Shown here: one piece after another, positions 14,552 to 22,381 of the stretch
Position numbering within the stretch: position 1 is the first letter of the stretch
Layout of the letters: every line of letters begins with the position of its first letter
Assembly (NCBI GenBank): GCA_018644785.1
Contig: JABGPV010000035.1
Coordinates: 1-26,166, forward strand
Reading direction: 5' to 3'
DNA: 26,166 nucleotides
Source: Deltaproteobacteria bacterium
Lineage (GTDB): Bacteria; Desulfobacterota; DSM-4660; Desulfatiglandales; Desulfatiglandaceae
Position numbers and translations under genes: made by a program
The notes under the pieces: model-generated
Database searches by the model: none
Told to the model about the DNA's origin: nothing
Seen by the model: only the letters and a program-made list of their open reading frames with translations

Positions 14552-15316
14552 TTAACCCACGCAAAGATCCCCCCATTCATATTGGACAATGGCCACCAGG
14601 ACCAGGGCTGCGGTTTCAGCCCTCAGAATCCGGCTGCCCATGGAGACCGGTATAAAACCGGCGTGCTGAGCAGCTGAGACCTCTTCCGGCGTAAACCCTC
14701 CCTCAGGGCCTACCATCCCCGTAAAGTTCCCTGATGATGCATGATTTTGAAGCAAATCCTTCAGGTCTCGTGACGTTTCTCTTTCCCAAAGAATCACCTT
14801 AAGCCCGGGAGCTTTGCTAAATAGCGCCAGTTGTCTGTCAAAAGATTCCGGTGCCCCGATTTCAGGGGGAATATCCCTGTTGCACTGCTTTGCGGCGCTG
14901 TGAGCGATTTCTCTCCAGCGGTTGCTTTTTTTCCGCTGCCTGTCTGCCTTCAGATGGACAACACTTCGAGAACTGAAGAAAGGGGAAATCCGGGTAACCC
15001 CCAGCTCGGAGGTTTTCTGAATCAGATAATCCATTGAAGCTGATTTAATCACAGCCTGACACAGGATGATCTCAAATGGGGATGGTTGAACAGGGGCCAG
15101 AGGTTTTTTGATTTGAACCTTTATGCCCTCATGTGAGACGGATTGGATACCTGCTAGAAAACGGCCCCCTTTTCCATCCAGGAGAACCAGCTCATCGCCC
15201 CGGCCCATTCGCAGCACTCTGGACATATGGTGGGCCTCACGGCCCGTAATGACACAGAAGCCGTTCTCAATTTCAAGATTTTCAACGAGAAAACGCCTTA
15301 AAGAAATATCATTCAT
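14552..15316 (-). CDS. rsmE: 16S rRNA m3U1498 methyltransferase
   Basis: A SPOUT-class methyltransferase of about 254 residues that methylates N3 of U1498 in 16S rRNA using SAM. The N-terminal PUA-like part has EAHHMSRVLRMGRGDELVLLDG. The C-terminal knotted domain has CQAVIKSASMDYLIQKTSELGV, GMVGPEGGFTPEEV and MGSRILRAETAAL, all diagnostic. ATG 15316 overlaps the prmA stop by 8 bases and is preceded by AAGGAAGGG; GTG 15319 is an equally possible start. Co-transcribed with prmA, a common pairing. Confidence 0.95.
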   Translation of the reverse strand: MNDISLRRFLVENLEIENGFCVITGREAHHMSRVLRMGRGDELVLLDGKGGRFLAGIQSVSHEGIKVQIKKPLAPVQPSPFEIILCQAVIKSASMDYLIQKTSELGVTRISPFFSSRSVVHLKADRQRKKSNRWREIAHSAAKQCNRDIPPEIGAPESFDRQLALFSKAPGLKVILWERETSRDLKDLLQNHASSGNFTGMVGPEGGFTPEEVSAAQHAGFIPVSMGSRILRAETAALVLVAIVQYEWGDLCVG

Positions 15317-16205
15317 CACCCTTCCTTAAGACCATGCAGGCCCATTCGTCTTCATAAACCATGCGGGAGGTAAAAAGCTCAGTTGCCGGCAGGGCTTCTT
15401 CGATCCTTTCCACCTGGTCCCTCAGAATACCGGAGGCTACCAAATGGCCGCCGGTTTCGACCCGTCGGGAAAATACCGGCATGAGGCGAAGAAGTTCTCC
15501 CAGAATCAGGTTTGCGCATACCAGGGAAAAACGGCCCTCTATGGCTTCAATTCCCGTTCCGGAAAGTGTAATGGCATTTGCATGGCCATTTAACCCGATG
15601 TTCCGTTCGGCCCATCGCACCGCTTCGGAATCCACATCAATGGCCTCAATTTTCCTAAATCCCAGCTTTGCTCCGTAAATGGCCAGGATGCCGCTCCCCG
15701 TGCCCACATCCAGAAGGGTTTGCGCTCCTTCGGCCTCAAAGGATTCCATGGCCCGAAGGCACATTTTTGTGGTGGCATGCTGTCCCGTTCCAAAGGCCGG
15801 GCCCGGATCAATGCGGATGATATGTGCTTCTTCGACGTGAGGCGGCAGTTCCTCCCAGACCGGCAGGATCAAAAGCTGGTCTGTAACGCGGACCGGTCGA
15901 AAAAAACGGCGCCAGTTTCGTTGCCAGTCCTGATTTTCGATTTTGTTCAGTCTGAAACCGGGAGCGTTAAGGTGGGGGTGAATCAATGACAGCTGACTGA
16001 GGTAAACGGAAATCCGGTTCTGGATATCCTCCGGGCTTTTTTCTAATGGCAGATAGGCTTTCAGGGTACAGCTGCCGAAATCCTCAAAAACCAGCCCCGT
16101 GGCGCCCAGATCAAAAAAAAAGGCGCTCAGAGGATCATTCAACTCAGGCGCCGCGTCAATGGCAATTTCCAGCCACCCTGGATTTTCATTATGGGAAACA
16201 ACCAA
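15309..16205 (-). CDS. prmA: Ribosomal protein L11 methyltransferase
   Basis: SAM-dependent methylation of ribosomal protein L11. 298 residues, the usual length. Seen: the N-terminal substrate domain (WLEIAIDAAPE, ...FRLNKIENQDWQRNWRRFF), then the linker motif DPGPAFGTGQHATT, motif I LLDVGTGSGILAI, AIDVDSEAVRWAERN and NLILGELLRLMP. The start TTG 16205 is preceded by CGGAG at 7 bases; no better ATG is available upstream before the terminator. It is the first gene of the prmA-rsmE unit. Confidence 0.95.
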   Translation of the reverse strand: MVVSHNENPGWLEIAIDAAPELNDPLSAFFFDLGATGLVFEDFGSCTLKAYLPLEKSPEDIQNRISVYLSQLSLIHPHLNAPGFRLNKIENQDWQRNWRRFFRPVRVTDQLLILPVWEELPPHVEEAHIIRIDPGPAFGTGQHATTKMCLRAMESFEAEGAQTLLDVGTGSGILAIYGAKLGFRKIEAIDVDSEAVRWAERNIGLNGHANAITLSGTGIEAIEGRFSLVCANLILGELLRLMPVFSRRVETGGHLVASGILRDQVERIEEALPATELFTSRMVYEDEWACMVLRKGDE

Positions 16206-16222
16206 GGCATTCTCCGGTTTTA

Positions 16223-16260
16223 AACACTAACCCCGCCCCATTATGGGCGGGGTAGGTGTT
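16223..16260 (-). terminator. Strong GC hairpin between the DUF35 gene and prmA
   Basis: CCCCGCCC (16231-16238) and GGGCGGGG (16245-16252) form the core. An outer A-T pair and AACAC/GTGTT (16223-16227 and 16256-16260) extend the stem across a 2x2 internal loop. It lies 4 bases after the stop of the minus-strand DUF35 gene. The tail on the minus strand is short in T, so termination efficiency is uncertain. Confidence 0.7.
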
Positions 16261-16264
16261 CTGT

Positions 16265-16699
16265 TTAAGCCTTTTGAAAAACGAAATTCAGCTGGCCGTT
16301 GCTCAATGTGTTGGCCCGGGTGGTCATTTCCATGCCCACCTGAATTTCTTCTTCAGGAATTTCGTCGGCAATCCTGCCGAAGACCTTGTAATCACCATAA
16401 TCCAGCAAGGCAATGGCGTATGGCAGGTCATCACCGAATCCGATAGGAGCGTACTCCAGCTTGCTGTAGGTCACCAGCTTCCCTTTTCCGGCCACCTCAA
16501 ACCATTCCATATGGCTGGACAGGCACTTGGCGCAATCGGATCGGGGTGGAAAGTAAACTGCATCACATTCCTTGCATTTTGTCCCCATGACTTTCCCATC
16601 CTCCAGCTGACTGACAAAGTCGTTGACCTTCGTGGTGGCGGTAAAGCTCACGGTTCCGAATTTCTTGAATCGATCATCCACTTCTCTTTTCTTTCCCAT
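16265..16699 (-). CDS. DUF35 zinc-ribbon/OB-fold acyl-CoA-binding protein
   Basis: 144 residues. A zinc ribbon (Cys42, Cys45, Cys56, Cys59 in CKECDAVYFPPRSDCAKC) is followed by an OB-fold (GKGKLVTYSKLEYAPIGF and DDLPYAIALLDYGDYKVFGRI). DUF35 proteins pair with SCP-x/archaeal-type thiolases and help bind acyl-CoA; BbsA with BbsB in anaerobic toluene degradation is one precedent. Start ATG 16699 follows GGGAGG; a longer open frame upstream overlaps the thiolase and is spurious. The thiolase stop is 4 bases upstream, so the two genes form one operon. Confidence 0.92.
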   Translation of the reverse strand: MGKKREVDDRFKKFGTVSFTATTKVNDFVSQLEDGKVMGTKCKECDAVYFPPRSDCAKCLSSHMEWFEVAGKGKLVTYSKLEYAPIGFGDDLPYAIALLDYGDYKVFGRIADEIPEEEIQVGMEMTTRANTLSNGQLNFVFQKA

Positions 16700-16703
16700 G
16701 ATA

Positions 16704-17870
16704 TTACCTCCCAAAAATGCTGACGTTTCCGTACAGGCCCACACCGCCGATATTATGAACCAGCCCGATTTCCGGATCTTTGACCTGAATGTCGCCGGCC
16801 TCACCCCGCAACTGGAGCACGATGGTTCTGATCTGTGAACCGCCGGTGGCGCCGATGGGATGTCCCTTGGACAACAGACCGCCATCCACATTGACCGGGA
16901 TGCTCCCCTCTTTGTAGGTCTCTTTGCCCTTGATCAACTCTTTTCCTTCTCCGGGTTTTGCAAAGCCTAAGTTTTCATAGGCCATCATCTCAGCAATGGT
17001 GAAACAGTCATGGACTTCCGCCACATCCACATCTTTGGCGGTAATGCCCGCCATCTTATAGGCCTGTTCCGCCGATTGCCTGGCGACCGTCAGACCCGAA
17101 AACTCGTCCCTTCCCGCCAGGTTGACCGCGTTGGAAGCCGATCCCAGGCCCAGTATCCAGACCGGCTTTTTGGAGAGGGCCTTTGCCCTTTCCTCACTGG
17201 CAACGATAATACAGGAGCTGCCGTCCGCATTGGCGCAGCAATCCCCCACCCTGAGCGGTGACGCCACTGGGTTGGACATGGGACTGTTCGGATCCGAAAA
17301 CATCTCAAAGGTCACAGGTTTGCGATACACGGCTTTTTCGTTGAGCTGACCGTAGGTGGCCGCTTTGACACGAATCAGCGCCAGATCTTCGGGGGTGGTC
17401 CCGTATTCCGCCATATGTCTTTTGGCATACATGGCATAGTATGCCGGCATCATAGTGCCGAAGGTGCTCTCCCACTGAATGTCCGCGCCCCGGCCCATCC
17501 GTTCCTGACTTTCGGCCGAGGATATCTCCGACATCTTTTGAAAACCCACCACAGCCACCACATCGTGAAGGCCTGATTTGACCAGTGAATAGGCGAACCT
17601 TAACCCCATGCTGCTGGAAGAACAAAGGCTTTCCAGATAACAGGTGGGTTGTGGCGTAAGCCCCAGGTATTCCGCAAAAACGCCGGCAGGGGACCGCTGT
17701 TTATCATATTCCGGGGCGGAACAAATGATGGACGCATCAATATCCTTATTCACAATTTGAGCGTCCTGCATGGCATCCTTGAATCCTTCAAAGGCCAACT
17801 CCCTGATGGATCCGGGATATCCGCGCACGAAAGCGCTTTGGCCAACTCCGATGATTCCTACTTTACCCAT
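16704..17870 (-). CDS. SCP-x/archaeal-type thiolase
   Basis: 388 residues, cytoplasmic. The nucleophile Cys83 is in CYLESLCSSSSMGLR. AEVHDCFTIAEMMAYE and LLSKGHPIGATGGSQI supply the His sites, and the C-terminus has LVHNIGGVG in place of the Cys-Gly motif of classical degradative thiolases, as expected for this subgroup. It probably makes or cleaves a beta-ketoacyl-CoA together with the DUF35 partner encoded 4 bases downstream. The physiological substrate cannot be told. Start ATG 17870 has GGAGG close before it (ATG 17882 is less likely). It is transcribed from the promoter at 17960-17988. Confidence 0.93.
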   Translation of the reverse strand: MGKVGIIGVGQSAFVRGYPGSIRELAFEGFKDAMQDAQIVNKDIDASIICSAPEYDKQRSPAGVFAEYLGLTPQPTCYLESLCSSSSMGLRFAYSLVKSGLHDVVAVVGFQKMSEISSAESQERMGRGADIQWESTFGTMMPAYYAMYAKRHMAEYGTTPEDLALIRVKAATYGQLNEKAVYRKPVTFEMFSDPNSPMSNPVASPLRVGDCCANADGSSCIIVASEERAKALSKKPVWILGLGSASNAVNLAGRDEFSGLTVARQSAEQAYKMAGITAKDVDVAEVHDCFTIAEMMAYENLGFAKPGEGKELIKGKETYKEGSIPVNVDGGLLSKGHPIGATGGSQIRTIVLQLRGEAGDIQVKDPEIGLVHNIGGVGLYGNVSIFGR

Positions 17871-17959
17871 TATAACCTCCAAATTTTACATCTGTTTCCT
17901 AAAACAAACGCTGAAGTTCCGATGTTTACAATCCTTGGGCCAAAATTTACCGAGGACGG

Positions 17960-17988
17960 ATTATAGGGAATGATCCCCGACGGGTCAA
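17960..17988 (-). promoter_or_regulatory. Sigma70-like promoter of the thiolase-DUF35 operon
   Basis: On the minus strand TTGACC (17988-17983), exactly 17 bases, then TATAAT (17965-17960). The -35 box includes the TGA stop of the upstream MFS gene, so the operon has its own promoter despite the same-strand neighbour. The leader is about 80 bases. Confidence 0.75.
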
Positions 17989-19211
17989 GGAGAAACAATG
18001 GCCTTAACGCCCCCGGGCTTATACAACAGCGCCAGAATGGCCCCTGAAAGGATCAGCCCCCCGGAAATGGAAACCCCGAGGGAGAAAAGGCCCGCATCCC
18101 CCATCATGCCGATACCCATGGGAATGGCGCCGCCCCCCACCAGAAAGGCCGCGGGTATTGTAAGGGATACGGCAACATTTCGAGCCTTGGGTGGGCCGAT
18201 GGCCGAAAGGGCCGCAAAACCTGGGGGGAAGAAACAAACCGCCACAACGGGCTGCAAAAAAACCATCAGCACCAGCCATGATCCTGAGGAGATACCCAGG
18301 AGAACCGTTGTCAACCCGGCCAACAGGAACACCGCGCACAGGGTAAGTCTCGGGCCGATCCGATCCGTTGTCCAGCCGGCCAGAAACGCCATGAAAATGC
18401 CGGATATGCGAGAAAGCGCCACAAGGGTATTGGCCCAGTTCCTTTCCAGTCCGTGATGGGCCACCAGAAAAAGGGGCAGCATGGTATAAATTCCAATAGT
18501 GGCACAAATCCCCAGGGAAAACAAAATCATCATAATCCAGAAGGATTTCCTGGCGAGGAGGGTTTTAAGGGATAAAAAGTTGAGTGCTTCACCGGGAAGA
18601 TCCTCGCCTTTCCAAAAACGGTAAAAGAGAAAGCCCGTCAATATGGAGCAAATACCCAGGAAAACCAGAACCCCCCGCCAGGAGAGCCACATCATCAGGA
18701 ACTCTGCCAGCAAAGGTGCAACAAAGAAACTCAAATTGGGGGCCAGTTCATGGGTTGCGATGGCTTTTCCCCAGTGCCTGGCACTGACCAGGGCTGTCAG
18801 GGAGGCCATTCCGGAAGGGAGATAAAGTCCTGCGGCCAACCCCAGCACAAGCAATCCGCCTCGAATGGTCCAGACGTCGTCGCACAACGCGATGCCGCTA
18901 AGCGAAATCCCCACGGCTGTGGCAGACAAGACAATGGTTTTTCTGTGTCGAAGGCGCTTTGAGATAAAACCGGAGCTCAAAAGGGAAATGGAATATCCCA
19001 TTGTGATAAAAAGAAAAAGGGAAGCGGCTTCAACATGGGACAGCGTCAGGTCTTTCTGAATACGGGGCAGTAATGGCGCAAAGATGATTCTGGATAGGAA
19101 ATTCAGGAAAAAAATATTGGTTAATAAAAGGATGGGGCCCAGAAATGAGCTGAATTTAGCTGCCTCAGGGGCCGCACCGGTATGGGAATCCGGGGGTTTT
19201 GAATGTCTCAT
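17985..19211 (-). CDS. Major facilitator superfamily transporter
   Basis: 408 residues with about 12 hydrophobic segments (for example SSFLGPILLLTNIFFLNFLS, FLFITMGYSISLLSSGFI and SFWIMMILFSLGICATIGIY). It carries the cytoplasmic loop motif of the family (SGFISKRLRHRKTIVLSATA, and GWTTDRIGPRLTL in the second half). The order of sequence fits the nitrate/sialate/organic-anion-like branch, but no substrate can be assigned. Start ATG 19211 is chosen for CAGGA just upstream; starts at 19235 or 19226 are possible. It is a same-strand neighbour of the thiolase but separately transcribed, so a functional link is only possible. Confidence 0.88.
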   Translation of the reverse strand: MRHSKPPDSHTGAAPEAAKFSSFLGPILLLTNIFFLNFLSRIIFAPLLPRIQKDLTLSHVEAASLFLFITMGYSISLLSSGFISKRLRHRKTIVLSATAVGISLSGIALCDDVWTIRGGLLVLGLAAGLYLPSGMASLTALVSARHWGKAIATHELAPNLSFFVAPLLAEFLMMWLSWRGVLVFLGICSILTGFLFYRFWKGEDLPGEALNFLSLKTLLARKSFWIMMILFSLGICATIGIYTMLPLFLVAHHGLERNWANTLVALSRISGIFMAFLAGWTTDRIGPRLTLCAVFLLAGLTTVLLGISSGSWLVLMVFLQPVVAVCFFPPGFAALSAIGPPKARNVAVSLTIPAAFLVGGGAIPMGIGMMGDAGLFSLGVSISGGLILSGAILALLYKPGGVKAIVSP

Positions 19212-19282
19212 TTTTCCTGCACTCATGCGGGGCATAACGAATCAATGAACATTTATGGGGTTGTAAAGGTTAAACTGCCGCC

Positions 19283-19311
19283 TTGAAATCGCCTATCAAT
19301 TTTGGTAAACT
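19283..19311 (+). promoter_or_regulatory. Possible promoter of the membrane coiled-coil gene
   Basis: TTGAAA (19283-19288), a 17-base spacer, then TAAACT (19306-19311). Both boxes match consensus only moderately. Confidence 0.35.
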
Positions 19312-19334
19312 TGAACTTCAATTCCAAACAGGCT

Positions 19335-19366
19335 GTAAGGGTGAAAAATCTTTCGCCCCTGCTTAC
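19335..19366. repeat. REP-like palindrome, copy 1
   Basis: GTAAGGGTGAAA, then AATC, then TTTCGCCCCTGCTTAC forms an imperfect dyad with the core GGGCGAAA/TTTCGCCC. A second copy in the same orientation lies 88 bases downstream. Confidence 0.75.
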
Positions 19367-19380
19367 GGATTAAAACACCC

Positions 19381-20184
19381 ATGAAATCCTCTCAAGATAG
19401 ACCTATGCCGACAAAAACCAAAGTAAGGGCGAAAAATCTTTCGCCCCTACTGAATAACGTTACCGTTATGGCATCAAAGGGGCTGGGACGGGTGTGGAGC
19501 TTCAACATCAATTTCTGGCTTCTTCTTGGCCTTGTGACGGTCCTTGTGCTCTATTTCCTGTTCTCTTTGCTGCCGATAGTTTGGTATTTCGGCGAACAAC
19601 ATCAGGAAAACCTCCTGGTAAAACTTGAAAAAGATTTCCAGGAAACCCAAAAGGCCCTTTATCAGGCAAAACAGCGGTTGAAGTTCGTGGAAAGTTACAT
19701 TGACCCCTCAAAAATACCCACCGAAAGCACGAAAAAAACAGCCATAACCCAATCGCCCCCCGGCAGCAAAAAGACATCAACAGGCAGCAGCAGCAAAATG
19801 CCGGCAGAATCAGGTGTTCAAGAATCCATCGTCAGCATTAAAGAACTGAAAATAAACCGTCGAGGGACCCGCTTATCCGTTAATTTCAAGCTGGCCCGGG
19901 CCAGTTCCGGCCGCTCACCCATCCGGGGGTATATTTTCATCGTTGCAGTGGACCGGTCAACCGACCCGCCACAGCTGTGGCCTTCGCCGAAAGCAGCCTT
20001 TGAAAACGGAATGCCCGTTAATCCAAAAAAGGGACAATCCTACAAAATAAGGAATTTTCGCCGAATTCGAGTCAAATGGTCTTTTAAGTCAGCTGAAAAA
20101 ATACCCTCGGAACTCAGGATACTGGTCTACGACAGACCGGGAGGTCTTCTCTTGAAAGAGGATTATCGCCTGGAAAAGGATTAA
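19381..20184 (+). CDS. Membrane-anchored coiled-coil protein of unknown function
   Basis: 267 residues as drawn. One transmembrane helix (about 46-68: FWLLLGLVTVLVLYFLFSLL) is followed by a coiled coil (about 74-105: HQENLLVKLEKDFQETQKAL and on), a Ser/Thr/Lys-rich linker (110-145), and a C-terminal beta-rich domain (about 148-265; IVSIKELKINRRGTRLSVNF, GYIFIVAVDR, ELRILVYDRPGGLLLKED). The topology suggests a periplasmic C-terminal domain. I do not recognise the family. The N-terminus resembles the anchor of M23-type envelope proteins, but no peptidase motif is seen. The first about 25 codons run through a REP-like palindrome, so the true start may be ATG 19468 (MASKGLGRVW), giving 238 residues. 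No good Shine-Dalgarno supports either start. Confidence 0.75.
   Translation: MKSSQDRPMPTKTKVRAKNLSPLLNNVTVMASKGLGRVWSFNINFWLLLGLVTVLVLYFLFSLLPIVWYFGEQHQENLLVKLEKDFQETQKALYQAKQRLKFVESYIDPSKIPTESTKKTAITQSPPGSKKTSTGSSSKMPAESGVQESIVSIKELKINRRGTRLSVNFKLARASSGRSPIRGYIFIVAVDRSTDPPQLWPSPKAAFENGMPVNPKKGQSYKIRNFRRIRVKWSFKSAEKIPSELRILVYDRPGGLLLKEDYRLEKD
19423..19450. repeat. REP-like palindrome, copy 2, within the 5' part of an ORF
   Basis: GTAAGGGCGAAAAATCTTTC followed by GCCCCTAC. It is nearly identical to copy 1 (19335-19366) and has a better-matched GGGCGAAA/TTTCGCCC dyad. It encodes VRAKNLSPL if the first ATG is used. Confidence 0.75.
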
Positions 20185-20217
20185 AATCCGTAGCATAGAC
20201 ACATCACAGGCGCCCAT

Positions 20218-22200
20218 TCAAGGCACATATTCCAATGTGATCACATCATCCCACGGGTCTGCCTTTTTAACCTTTACCAGGATTTCCTGACCTTTGGAAA
20301 ATATGATGCCATCCTGACGCTTGAAGTCCGTCACCATGAGAAAATCCGTCAAAACAATCCTGTATTTATTCTTGAATTCATTGAGTACCAGGGCGTTAAA
20401 TGTTTTGCCAAGGTTCATCCCCAGATATTTCAAAGTCCAATAGCGTAAACGGTTTCGCTGGATGCGCCCCAGGGTTTTAACCAGGGGTTCGACGGATACC
20501 CTGATCTCTTCCAGGTTTTCTTCATTGTAAACGGGCGTGCTTTTCCCGAGAAAACTGGTTAATTGCCGCTGTATAATAAGGTCAAGATATCTGCGTATGG
20601 GAGAGGTCGCCTGGGTGTAAACGGGGACCCCCAGACCGCTGTGGGGGTTTGGATTCGTGCTGATATGAAGGGGGCTCAGTTTTCTTCGCTGTTGAAACAC
20701 ATAAAAAATATACCCTTTTTCATCCAGAGGCAGCTTTTCCGTTGGTTCCGATTGTGCCCTGAACAGTACGGGAATGTTATTCTTCCAGCAAAACTCAGCC
20801 GCCAGTTCATTATAAAGGATCATGAACTCCGCAACAATCATTCGGGACGGTGAGTCCTGTGGTACCAGTTCCAGGCTCAGGAGACCCGCTTCATCAATGT
20901 CCATCTCCAGTTCAGGCAGAGAAAGATTAATGGCGCCGCGGTTCATCCGGTTTTGGCGAAGCATTTCCGCCAATCGGTGCAGTTCTCGAAATTGCGTTTT
21001 CTTCAAAAGGTTTTCATTAACATCATCGTAGGTCAGTTGCCGTTGAACCCGAATCATGCTGGATGTAAAACGATATCGCAACAGCGACCCGTCCGGGTCG
21101 AACCTTGCCAGAAGAGAAATCGCCGGACGATCACACCCTTCTTTCAAGCTTAACAAATCCTGGGAAAGATCCTCGGGAATCATGGGGATTTGTCTTCTGG
21201 GCATATATAGAGACGAAGCCCGGTCTCTTGCCGCAACGTCAATTGGGCTGCCCTTTTGGATCACCGCCGCCACATCAGCAATATGGACGCCGATTCTCAA
21301 CTCTTTATCAAAAATTTCTACGCTGATGGCGTCATCAAAGTCCTGGGTTTTGGGCCCATCGATGGTCATAATGGGCAAAGACCTCAGGTCTTCACGCTGG
21401 TTTTCAGAAAACCCTGAAACCGCAAGGCGCGCAGACGCTTCCAGTTGCGTGGTGGTAAAAGCAGTCTCCACCCCCGATCGCAGCAAATCAAGGGGTTCAT
21501 CTTCTTCCCATTCACCCAAAGCTATGAGCAGAGACCTGGCCTTCCGGAGATCTGTTATACCCGCATATGAAAGCAATTCCCTGCCATATTTGAAATCATC
21601 GGCATCAGCGGCGTAAAGGGCCAGCTGGATCAGAAGGTGAATAATATCTTTGCTGCAATCAGGCGCCAGGGTTTCTTTTCCCTGATGCACTTCTTTGAGC
21701 CACCGGCCACCCTGTTCAAGTCGCTCCGCCCTTTCGGCGGCCTCCTCTTCCTGCCGGATAATCTGTTCGACACGATCTTTCGAGTTTGGCAGAAATAGTC
21801 CGTTTTTCATCTTGAAATAGAGCCTGTTTTCAAAAAGTGCCCGCACCACAGCCGAAAAGTGCTCCTCGGTGGCGTTTTCGCCGAAAGCCAGCTGCGCCAG
21901 GTAACGGTGGTCGAAAACTTCCTCCTCGTCCCGAATCAGCTCCCACATTTCCTTGATGTCAATCTCTTCTTTCAGCTTTATTCGCAACATTTCTATCTGC
22001 TGCAGCTTTTGAAGCAAGTGATCCCTTGGCTGTGCCACATCAATTTGGGAAGCTGAAATGAGCAGGGTCCTTTTCGGGGAAAGGTTCACTTCCCGGTTGG
22101 TGGGCGTCAACAGATGTAGCCGGTTCCCTTTGTCCTGCAAACAGACGGTACAAACCAATCGGCTCTGGTCAATATATTCAACAATGCTTCCAACGGCCAT
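20218..22200 (-). CDS. RNase II/R-family 3'-5' exoribonuclease (RNB domain)
   Basis: 660 residues, cytoplasmic, hydrolyses RNA processively from the 3' end. The RNB core starts near 265. The metal cluster IDGPKTQDFDDAISVE gives Asp281, Asp287, Asp289 and Asp290, the same spacing as E. coli RNase II Asp201/207/209/210. Next come GVHIADVAAVI, YMPRRQIPMIPEDLS, SLKEGCDRPAIS, and the C-terminal QATSPIRRYLDLIIQRQL signature. The N-terminal 260 residues are not the usual cold-shock OB pair. They start with a small beta-rich domain (IVEYIDQSRLVCTVCLQDKG) followed by a long helical region (60-235). The C-terminal S1-like part is short. ATG 22200 has only a weak GGGT-type ribosome site. It could be called RNase II-like; I give no symbol. 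Confidence 0.92.
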   Translation of the reverse strand: MAVGSIVEYIDQSRLVCTVCLQDKGNRLHLLTPTNREVNLSPKRTLLISASQIDVAQPRDHLLQKLQQIEMLRIKLKEEIDIKEMWELIRDEEEVFDHRYLAQLAFGENATEEHFSAVVRALFENRLYFKMKNGLFLPNSKDRVEQIIRQEEEAAERAERLEQGGRWLKEVHQGKETLAPDCSKDIIHLLIQLALYAADADDFKYGRELLSYAGITDLRKARSLLIALGEWEEDEPLDLLRSGVETAFTTTQLEASARLAVSGFSENQREDLRSLPIMTIDGPKTQDFDDAISVEIFDKELRIGVHIADVAAVIQKGSPIDVAARDRASSLYMPRRQIPMIPEDLSQDLLSLKEGCDRPAISLLARFDPDGSLLRYRFTSSMIRVQRQLTYDDVNENLLKKTQFRELHRLAEMLRQNRMNRGAINLSLPELEMDIDEAGLLSLELVPQDSPSRMIVAEFMILYNELAAEFCWKNNIPVLFRAQSEPTEKLPLDEKGYIFYVFQQRRKLSPLHISTNPNPHSGLGVPVYTQATSPIRRYLDLIIQRQLTSFLGKSTPVYNEENLEEIRVSVEPLVKTLGRIQRNRLRYWTLKYLGMNLGKTFNALVLNEFKNKYRIVLTDFLMVTDFKRQDGIIFSKGQEILVKVKKADPWDDVITLEYVP

Positions 22201-22284
22201 ATTTGAAAATCACCCATACCCTTTCTAGGAAGTTTTCAGGATTTCTAGCAGGTGGACAAGGTTCTGTCAACTGATCAGGTGACC

Positions 22285-22298
22285 GGGGGACGTCCCCC
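22285..22298. repeat. GGGGGACGTCCCCC palindrome
   Basis: A perfect 14-bp palindrome followed by more C and TTTTT (22303-22307), in the 181-base divergent gap between the exonuclease and the peptidase genes. It could be a repeat scar; a terminator here would serve no obvious gene. Confidence 0.5.
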
Positions 22299-22327
22299 CC
22301 CCTTTTTACGATTGCCATTACCCACAA

Positions 22328-22356
22328 TTGCTTTCCCAAAACGCTTTTGCTAGAAT
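22328..22356 (+). promoter_or_regulatory. Putative promoter of the Xaa-Pro peptidase gene
   Basis: TTGCTT (22328-22333), 17 bases, then TAGAAT (22351-22356). The ATG follows 25 bases later, giving a short leader with GAGGT as ribosome site. Confidence 0.45.
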
Positions 22357-22381
22357 GACATTTTAAAATTCGAGGTAAACC

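Noticed and set aside
16265..16891. Longer 208-residue form of the DUF35 protein
   Set aside because: The first 64 residues are antiparallel-free but overlap the thiolase gene in another frame; GGGAGG before ATG 16699 and family length support the 144-residue form.
22285..22307. GC palindrome plus T-run as a terminator
   Set aside because: It stands between two divergent genes, so no transcript would need to end there; it has no loop.
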